Shown here: in pieces, positions 63,991-64,000 of the stretch
How the letters are laid out: each line of letters starts with the position of its first letter
Position numbering within the stretch: position 1 is the stretch's first letter
NCBI GenBank assembly: GCA_963662175.1
Contig: OY759219.1
Coordinates: forward strand, 27,136,908-27,200,907
Direction: 5' to 3'
Length of the DNA: 64,000 nucleotides
DNA from: Aradus depressus
Lineage: Eukaryota > Arthropoda > Insecta > Hemiptera > Aradidae
Position numbers and translations under genes: made by a program
The notes under the pieces: model-generated
The model's input: the letters and a program-made list of their open reading frames with translations, nothing else
Databases searched by the model: none
Told to the model about the DNA's origin: nothing

Positions 63991-64000
63991 CTATATTGCA

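Overview
The window is repeat-dense, AT-rich eukaryotic nuclear DNA, most likely from an arthropod (insect or crustacean). The basis is the mix of transposon types: BEL/Pao, a gypsy-like gag, jockey-type and R1/I-like retroposon ends, a mariner tail, pogo/Tigger, hAT and tRNA-derived SINEs. I see no host protein gene that I can defend, no standalone tRNA or rRNA, and nothing bacterial. The species cannot be named from the sequence alone.

Layout. 1-9.1 kb: a hAT transposase tail cut by the window edge, tRNA-SINE pieces, copies of a hairpin-ended modular repeat (called HER here), a pogo/Tigger element with a transposase remnant, a tandemly duplicated SINE and a 5'-truncated jockey end. 9.1-13.4 kb: a young gag-only LTR retrotransposon. 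15.3-20.9 kb: a young BEL/Pao element on the minus strand with identical LTRs (apart from a G run), a 5-bp target duplication, and the integrase core missing in frame. 21-35 kb: HER copies and SINEs, a hAT element holding a 171-bp-arm foldback, a mariner remnant interrupted by a hAT MITE, and a non-repetitive GC-richer patch near 31.5 kb that looks promoter-like. 35-45 kb: minisatellite-like arrays, a Tigger MITE, a hAT MITE with G/C homopolymers, and a MITE family with three copies. 45-61 kb: non-LTR remnants, more HER and SINE copies, long inverted repeats, and a candidate hammerhead ribozyme fold at 53.24 kb. 61-64 kb: a decayed reverse transcriptase and a homogeneous array of 14 x 51 bp whose minus strand repeats a splice acceptor/donor junction.

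The elements act as layers rather than a pathway. SINEs, Tigger, hAT and mariner pieces sit inside HER copies, several with clean target-site duplications, so relative ages can be read off. The signals most worth following are the 51-bp array with recursive-splice-like junctions (62191-62905), the hammerhead-like motif family (best at 53236-53287), the integrase-less but recently inserted BEL element, the rearranged primer-binding region of the gag-only LTR element, and the HER family itself. All identifications are by eye. No database search was run.
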